Shown: positions 59,547 through 64,000 of the stretch, piece by piece
How positions within the stretch are numbered: position 1 is the stretch's first letter
Layout: every line of letters begins with the position of its first letter
Source of the DNA: an uncultured Sphingopyxis sp.
GTDB taxonomy: Bacteria > Pseudomonadota > Alphaproteobacteria > Sphingomonadales > Sphingomonadaceae
NCBI RefSeq assembly: GCF_900078365.1
Contig: NZ_LT598653.1
Span: 3,357,501-3,421,500 of the forward strand
Reading direction: 5' to 3'
DNA length: 64,000 nucleotides
Program-made: the position numbers and the translations under genes
The notes under the pieces: generated by a model
What the model was told of the DNA's origin: nothing
The model's database searches: none
What the model saw: the letters and a program-made list of their open reading frames with translations, nothing else

Positions 59547-61157
59547 ATGCGAGGGACCTGGATAAGCCGGCTGCGCGCCGGTGCCAAAGCGCTTCTCCGC
59601 GACCAGCGCGGCAACGCCTTCATGCTGACCGCCGCGGCGATCGTGCCGGTGATCGGCATCGTCGGCTCGGCGGTCGACATCGGCCGCGCCTATATGACGC
59701 AGCTGCGCCTGCAGCAGGCCTGCGATTCGGGCGTGCTCGCGGGGCGGCGCGCGATGACGGGCGCGACCTATTCGGATGACGCCGAGGCCGAAGCGAACAA
59801 GATGTTCAACTTCAACTTCCCCGAGGCCAAATATGGCGCGTCGGGCATCCTCTTTTCGTCCGAGGCCGACGACGATGCGTCGGACGTCATCGGACAGGCG
59901 TCGGCGATCTTGCCCACCGAGCTGATGTTCATCTTCGGCAAGGACCAGTTCCGCCTGACCGCCAATTGCACGGCCAAGCTCGAAATTTCGAACGTCGATG
60001 TGATGATGGTGCTCGACGTCACCGGATCGATGGCGGAGAAAAATTCCGGCGATACGTTGACGCGGATGGAAGGGCTGCAGGCGGCGTCGAAGAGTTTTTT
60101 CGCCACCCTGACCAGCGCGCACATCGGCGACGGACAGCTGCGCTTTGGCGTCGTTCCCTATAGCAGCACGGTCAATGTCGGCGGGATTCTGCACGACGCC
60201 GATCCGTCGTGGCTTTCGGAGACGGTCACCCTGCCGTCGCGCAGCTATCGCCGGGTGAATATCTGCAACCAATATGGTTATAATTGCAGCCTGCAATGGC
60301 GCTACGTCTATGAGGATCGCGACTTGGCCGTCGGGTCGATCGCACCCGGCGACGATCTGACCTTCAACACCGGAACCAACGGCGCCAATGTCACCGCGGA
60401 ATGGGGCGGCTGCATCGTCGAGCGCGCGACGAAAGCGTTCGGCCCGACCGAAACGGCGCCCAGCGACGCCTATGACATGGACATCGACATGGTGCCGACG
60501 ACCGATGTCAAGACCCAGTGGCAGCCGATGCTCCAGCCTTTCGCGTTCGAACGCGGGCAGGTGGCGTCACGGACCACGACATCGTCGAACCTGGGGCAAA
60601 CGCTTTACACCGCCTGCCCCCATCCGGCGAGGAAGCTCGAGATCATGACCAAGGACGATCAGGCGGAGTTCGACGAGTATATCGACGATCTGGAACCGGT
60701 CGGCGGCACCTATCACGATGTCGGCATGGCGTGGGGCGCGCGGCTGATCTCGCCGACCGGATTGTTCGCGAGCGAAAATGAAAAGGCGGAGTCCAACGAG
60801 CGCCCGATCAGCCGCCACATATTGTTCATGACCGACGGCGCAATGGACGCGCGGCCGACCATCTATTCGCACCAGGGCATGGAACGGTCGCAGCCGCGCG
60901 TCGGCGCCAGCGACGACGCATCGGCAAGGGCGCGCCATACCAACCGCTTCCTGCAATTGTGCCGGGCGGCGCGTCAGCGCGGGATCACCGTCTGGGTGAT
61001 TTCCTTTGGCGACGATAGCAGCAGTTCGAGCAATCTCGCCAACCTCAACAACTGCGCTTCGTCGGGCGCGGCGTTCGAAGCCGACGATGCCGACGAACTC
61101 AACGAGCAGTTCCAGGCGATCGCGCGGCAGATTTCCAAGCTGAGGCTGTCGCAATGA
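59547..61157 (+). CDS. TadG-like pilus assembly protein with vWA domain
   Basis: 536 residues. An N-terminal TadE/TadG-type helix (ALLRDQRGNAFMLTAAAIVPVIGIVG) is followed by an acidic and loop-rich region and a von Willebrand A domain with the MIDAS motif DVTGSMA (D157). The protein should sit in the inner membrane with its vWA domain outside. Related genes build Flp pili or bind extracellular material. The ATG at 59547 has GAGGGG 8 nt upstream. Its stop overlaps the next start, so three Tad-type genes form one operon. Confidence 0.88.
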   Translation: MRGTWISRLRAGAKALLRDQRGNAFMLTAAAIVPVIGIVGSAVDIGRAYMTQLRLQQACDSGVLAGRRAMTGATYSDDAEAEANKMFNFNFPEAKYGASGILFSSEADDDASDVIGQASAILPTELMFIFGKDQFRLTANCTAKLEISNVDVMMVLDVTGSMAEKNSGDTLTRMEGLQAASKSFFATLTSAHIGDGQLRFGVVPYSSTVNVGGILHDADPSWLSETVTLPSRSYRRVNICNQYGYNCSLQWRYVYEDRDLAVGSIAPGDDLTFNTGTNGANVTAEWGGCIVERATKAFGPTETAPSDAYDMDIDMVPTTDVKTQWQPMLQPFAFERGQVASRTTTSSNLGQTLYTACPHPARKLEIMTKDDQAEFDEYIDDLEPVGGTYHDVGMAWGARLISPTGLFASENEKAESNERPISRHILFMTDGAMDARPTIYSHQGMERSQPRVGASDDASARARHTNRFLQLCRAARQRGITVWVISFGDDSSSSSNLANLNNCASSGAAFEADDADELNEQFQAIARQISKLRLSQ

Positions 61158-61723
61158 TCGGCACCCGCTCCCTGCTGCGCCGGCTGCGGCGAAGCGAGCG
61201 CGGTACCGCGTTCGTCGAATTCGCGCTGACCGCGCCGGTCTTCCTCCTGATCCTGCTCGGCATCTTCGATTATTGCTGGCAGATGTATGCCCAGCAGGTG
61301 CTGCAGGGCGTGGTCGCCAAGGCGGGCCGCGACGCGACGCTCGAAGAGTTCGCCGCCGATCAGGAGGCGCTCGACGATGTGGTCGAAGCGGAAGTGAAGA
61401 AGGTGTTCAAGAACGCCGAGGTGAGTTTCAACCGCCGTGCCTTCGACGATTACAGCGAAATCAAGCCGCTGCGCTGGGTCGATATGAACGACAACGGCGT
61501 TCAGGACCCCTCGCCCGACGATTGCTGGGAGGACGGCGGCAAGCAGGGCAATGGCGGCGCCGACGACGTCGTCCAATATACGGTGTCGATGCGGTTCAAC
61601 CGCGTGCTGCCGGTGTGGAAGATGCTGGGGCAGCCGCAGTCCACGACGCTCACCTCGACGACGCTGCTGCGCAACCAGCCGTTCGCCGCCGGGGGCGAGA
61701 TCGCACCGGAGCAATGCCCGTGA
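61154..61723 (+). CDS. TadE-like pilus assembly protein 1
   Basis: 189 residues. After a basic N-terminus comes the TadE helix GTAFVEFALTAPVFLLILLGIFDYCWQMYAQQ with the conserved Glu (E in VEFAL). The rest is a polar extracytoplasmic domain. TadE-type pseudopilins are processed by prepilin peptidase and help Flp pilus assembly. ATGA overlap with the TadG-like gene before it and GTGA overlap with the TadE-like gene after it show tight coupling. Confidence 0.88.
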   Translation: MIGTRSLLRRLRRSERGTAFVEFALTAPVFLLILLGIFDYCWQMYAQQVLQGVVAKAGRDATLEEFAADQEALDDVVEAEVKKVFKNAEVSFNRRAFDDYSEIKPLRWVDMNDNGVQDPSPDDCWEDGGKQGNGGADDVVQYTVSMRFNRVLPVWKMLGQPQSTTLTSTTLLRNQPFAAGGEIAPEQCP

Positions 61724-62373
61724 TCGCCTTTTCTCCCCGGACGCGGGCCGCCGCGCGCCGTTTCGCACGGAACGTCCGCGGCGCCGTGATGCTCGAAATG
61801 GCTTTTGCCATCCCCTTCCTCGTGCTCGTCGGTTTCGGCGGGCTCGAGATCGCCAATCTGACGCTCGCGCATACGCGCGTCAGCCAGCTCGGGCTCAACA
61901 CCGCCGACAATGCCGCGCGCATCGCGGCGGGCAGCAATCTGGCGCAGCCCGAGGTGCGCGAGGTCGACATCAACGAGGTTTTCGCCGGCGCTGAGCGGCA
62001 GGCGGCGAGCCTGAATTTCGAGAATAACGGCCGCATCATCCTGTCGAGCCTCCAGCGCAACAGCGATGGCGGCCAGACGATCAAATGGCAGCGTTGTTTC
62101 GGCAATCTGGAGGTCGCATCGGCCTATGGCGTCGAGGGCACGGGCGCGACGGGGACCGATTTCCCCGGCATGGGCCCCGAGGGCCGCGAGGTGACCGCGG
62201 TGGCGGGCACCGCGATCATGTTCGTCGAGGTCACCTATGAATATCAACCGCTGCTGTTCGGCGCCTGGCTGGGGCCGCAGACCATCCGTTCGACCGCGGC
62301 CTATAATATCCGTGAGGCCCGCGACCTGTCGGGCGTGAAGTCGCCGGGCACGAAAGCCGATTGCGACGACTGA
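61720..62373 (+). CDS. TadE-like pilus assembly protein 2
   Basis: 217 residues from GTG 61720, which has GGAG 8 nt upstream; an in-frame ATG at 61714 has it too close. The TadE helix is GAVMLEMAFAIPFLVLVGFGGLEIANL, with the Glu (MLEMAF) in the usual place. The extracytoplasmic part contains two cysteines. It ends the three-gene Tad-type operon. No TadA ATPase, TadB/C platform or Flp pilin gene is in the window. Confidence 0.85.
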   Translation: MIAFSPRTRAAARRFARNVRGAVMLEMAFAIPFLVLVGFGGLEIANLTLAHTRVSQLGLNTADNAARIAAGSNLAQPEVREVDINEVFAGAERQAASLNFENNGRIILSSLQRNSDGGQTIKWQRCFGNLEVASAYGVEGTGATGTDFPGMGPEGREVTAVAGTAIMFVEVTYEYQPLLFGAWLGPQTIRSTAAYNIREARDLSGVKSPGTKADCDD

Positions 62374-62441
62374 TCGCGCCGCGGCGCGATTGCGATCGGG
62401 CATTTATTCACGGCGCCCCGCCTGCTATCGCCCGCGCACCG

Positions 62442-63350
62442 ATGACGGCGACCCATCCCCCCGACAGCCAGCTTCGCGGCTTCGTCGCGCTGCTCCCCGC
62501 CGCGGCGCGGCCCTATGCGCTGCTCGCGCGCTTCGACCGGCCGATCGGCTGGTGGCTGCTTTACTGGCCCTGCGCCTGGGCCATCGCGCTCGGCGGCGGC
62601 GCGGTGAGCCATTGGCCGCTGTTCCTGTGGCTGCTGCTCGGTGCGATCGTCATGCGCGGGGCGGGCTGCGTCTATAACGACATCGTCGACCGCGATCTCG
62701 ACGCGAAGGTCGCGCGCACCGCGTCGCGCCCGGTGGCGAGCGGGGCGGTGCCGGTGCGGAACGCCCTGCTGTGGACGATCGCCCTATCGCTCGTCGGGCT
62801 GCTCGTGCTGCTGCAACTGCCGCGTCCGGCGCAGATTGTCGCGCTGGCGAGCCTGATCCTCGTCGCCGCCTATCCGTTCATGAAGCGCATCACCTGGTGG
62901 CCGCAGGCGTGGCTGGGACTGGTGTTCAGCTGGGGCGCACTCGTCGCATGGATCGCGGTGGGCGGGCAGCAGGGGCTGGCGCTGCCTCTGCTCTATGCCG
63001 GCTGTATCGCGTGGGTGATCGGATACGACACCATCTATGCGCTGCAGGACATCGAGGATGATATGGTTGTAGGCGTGAAGTCGAGCGCGCGCGCGATGGG
63101 CGATCATGTGAAGGGCGGCGTCGCGATCTGCTACGCCGCCGCGCTCGGTTGCTGGGGCGGCGCGCTGTGGGCGGTGCGCCCCGATCCGCTGGCGCTCGCC
63201 GCGCTGCTGCCCGCGGCACTGCACCTGACCGGGCAAGTGGTGACGCTCGATCCCGTGAACGGCGAGGATGCGCTGGCGAAATTCCGGAGCAACCGCTTTG
63301 CGGGCCTGCTGGTGTTCGCGGCGATGTTGGTGGTGGGGATGGCGCCCTAA
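62442..63350 (+). CDS. ubiA: 4-hydroxybenzoate polyprenyltransferase
   Basis: 302 residues with eight to nine transmembrane helices. The two Asp-rich motifs of the UbiA superfamily are present: NDIVDRDLD (residues about 79-87) and DTIYALQDIEDD. It attaches the polyprenyl tail to 4-hydroxybenzoate in ubiquinone synthesis at the inner membrane. The ATG at 62442 was chosen over 62361 because the upstream extension is not protein-like. It is convergent with brnA with a 4-nt overlap. Confidence 0.94.
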   Translation: MTATHPPDSQLRGFVALLPAAARPYALLARFDRPIGWWLLYWPCAWAIALGGGAVSHWPLFLWLLLGAIVMRGAGCVYNDIVDRDLDAKVARTASRPVASGAVPVRNALLWTIALSLVGLLVLLQLPRPAQIVALASLILVAAYPFMKRITWWPQAWLGLVFSWGALVAWIAVGGQQGLALPLLYAGCIAWVIGYDTIYALQDIEDDMVVGVKSSARAMGDHVKGGVAICYAAALGCWGGALWAVRPDPLALAALLPAALHLTGQVVTLDPVNGEDALAKFRSNRFAGLLVFAAMLVVGMAP

Positions 63351-63625
63351 AGACCCAAGGCCTTCCGCAGCTCCGCATTGATGCGGCTCTGCCAACGCGG
63401 CCCCATGGCGCGGAATTTTTCGAGCACAATGCTGTCGAGCCGCAGCGTCACCTGCTGCTTGGGATCGGCCGATTTTGGACGGCCGGGCTTGGTGAGCGTG
63501 CCCTGTGCCGGGCGCACGAGCTTGCCGCCGCGATAGACGGCAGCGCGGCGGAACTGGTCGTCCGTCCATTCGGGCAGATCGTCATCGTCCCACCCAGTGG
63601 TCAAATTTTCTTTGCTCTCGGACAT
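63347..63625 (-). CDS. brnA: BrnA-family antitoxin
   Basis: 92 residues. The C-terminal half contains the ribbon-helix-helix-like QVTLRLDSIVLEKFRAMGPRWQSRINAELRKALG of BrnA antitoxins; the N-terminal half (DDDLPEWTDDQFRRAAVYRG) is the toxin-binding part. It would neutralise BrnT and repress the operon. Its start lies inside the brnT gene, with a 44-nt overlap, the arrangement usual for this pair. Confidence 0.9.
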   Translation of the reverse strand: MSESKENLTTGWDDDDLPEWTDDQFRRAAVYRGGKLVRPAQGTLTKPGRPKSADPKQQVTLRLDSIVLEKFRAMGPRWQSRINAELRKALGL

Positions 63626-63857
63626 TGCATTTTCTCATGGAAAAGACGCGTATGCCTTCCTCTGTGGGTGTGAAGGCAAACATCACCAAACGACCCTTCA
63701 GAAACCCGTAAGTCAGCAATCGAGGTTCGGGATAGGGCCTGCGGTCATCCTCCTGAACTACATGAACATCCTCAAAAACCTGGACGGCGTCCGCGAAATC
63801 CAATCCTCGATTTTCCAAGGTCCATTGGCGCTTCGATTCATCGTAGCTGATCTGCAT
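63582..63857 (-). CDS. brnT: BrnT-family toxin (ribonuclease)
   Basis: 91 residues. The BrnT pattern can be followed: DESKRQWTLENRGLDFADAVQVFED, DRRPYPEPRLLTYGFLKGRLVMFAFTP and IRVFSMRKCNVREQRKFDHW, the C-terminal basic catalytic region of this RelE-like RNase. It would cleave mRNA under stress and is neutralised by BrnA. The region is less GC-rich than its surroundings, a sign of recent gain. Start is the first ATG in frame. Confidence 0.88.
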   Translation of the reverse strand: MQISYDESKRQWTLENRGLDFADAVQVFEDVHVVQEDDRRPYPEPRLLTYGFLKGRLVMFAFTPTEEGIRVFSMRKCNVREQRKFDHWVGR

Positions 63858-63982
63858 ATCGGACTTCCCAAAGACAGGCCGCGCTGGTTGCGCGCCAGAA
63901 AGTGATCAAACATGACTACCTCCTCTGTCTAGCTGGTCAGTCAGCGATCAATTTAATGTAGTTACAAAAATAGTCAATCTTA

Positions 63983-64000
63983 TTCCGCCGCGAGCAGTTC
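63983..64000 (-). CDS. Possible 3' end of a minus-strand gene running off the window
   Basis: The last 18 nt read on the minus strand as ELLAAE followed by a TAA stop, a C-terminal ending often seen on sphingomonad proteins. The gene body is outside the window, so this is only a suggestion. The preceding 125 nt up to brnT contain no gene. Confidence 0.25.

Overview
The window is GC-rich, gene-dense chromosomal DNA of an alphaproteobacterium, most likely a member of the Sphingomonadales (Sphingopyxis- or Sphingomonas-like). The evidence is the order hisS-prfA-prmC-DUF4167, an alphaproteobacterial-type RpoB/RpoC pair, a large TonB-dependent receptor, an M23 peptidase followed by a bactofilin, and several families of short palindromic intergenic repeats. 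This is inferred from gene content. No rRNA, tRNA, CRISPR array, prophage or insertion sequence was seen.

Layout. 1-5700: end of a polysaccharide flippase, CBS protein, small membrane protein and thioesterase, then two tandem DUF4139 proteins and a DUF4167 RNA-binding-like protein. 5950-9260: prmC, prfA and hisS on the minus strand. 9448-19483: M61 peptidase, inorganic pyrophosphatase, MscS channel, metC, sseA with a structured leader, an orphan membrane protein, queF, a thioesterase and a P450. 19602-24488: M1 aminopeptidase, a globin-like protein and a HerA-type ATPase. 24914-33612: the rpoBC operon with its own promoter and intrinsic terminator; rpoC is split by a chimeric insertion. 34164-43762: TonB receptor, small secreted protein, membrane methyltransferase-like protein, M23 peptidase plus bactofilin, GGDEF protein, DUF1905 and ComM.

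43890-52302 is a co-directional block led by a TetR regulator with an operator inside its own promoter. It holds four VOC proteins (one with two domains), DoxX, an alpha/beta hydrolase, three glutathione S-transferases, a doubled DUF1428 protein and a DUF899 thioredoxin-like protein. This looks like a small-molecule or electrophile detoxification locus. 52442-53521 holds two small envelope proteins. 53818-57732 is a PGPGW membrane protein followed by the conserved rpmH-rnpA-yidD-yidC-yihA cluster. 57910-63857 holds a GST, a frameshifted rsmE, three TadE/TadG-type pilin genes, ubiA and a BrnT/BrnA toxin-antitoxin pair.

The most striking observation is in rpoC. A 110-nt insertion duplicates a conserved motif in diverged form, shifts the frame and adds a stop. 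It also carries, on the opposite strand, a short stretch that reads like the adjoining beta-prime sequence of gamma- or betaproteobacteria. A genuine split or repaired rpoC and a library or assembly chimera are both possible. A second, 19-nt frameshifting insertion lies near the end of rsmE. Other regulatory signals are a probable leaderless tetR transcript, a perfect 18-bp palindrome abutting a thioesterase start codon, a hairpin that contains a ribosome binding site, and a promoter plus structured 5' leader in front of sseA.
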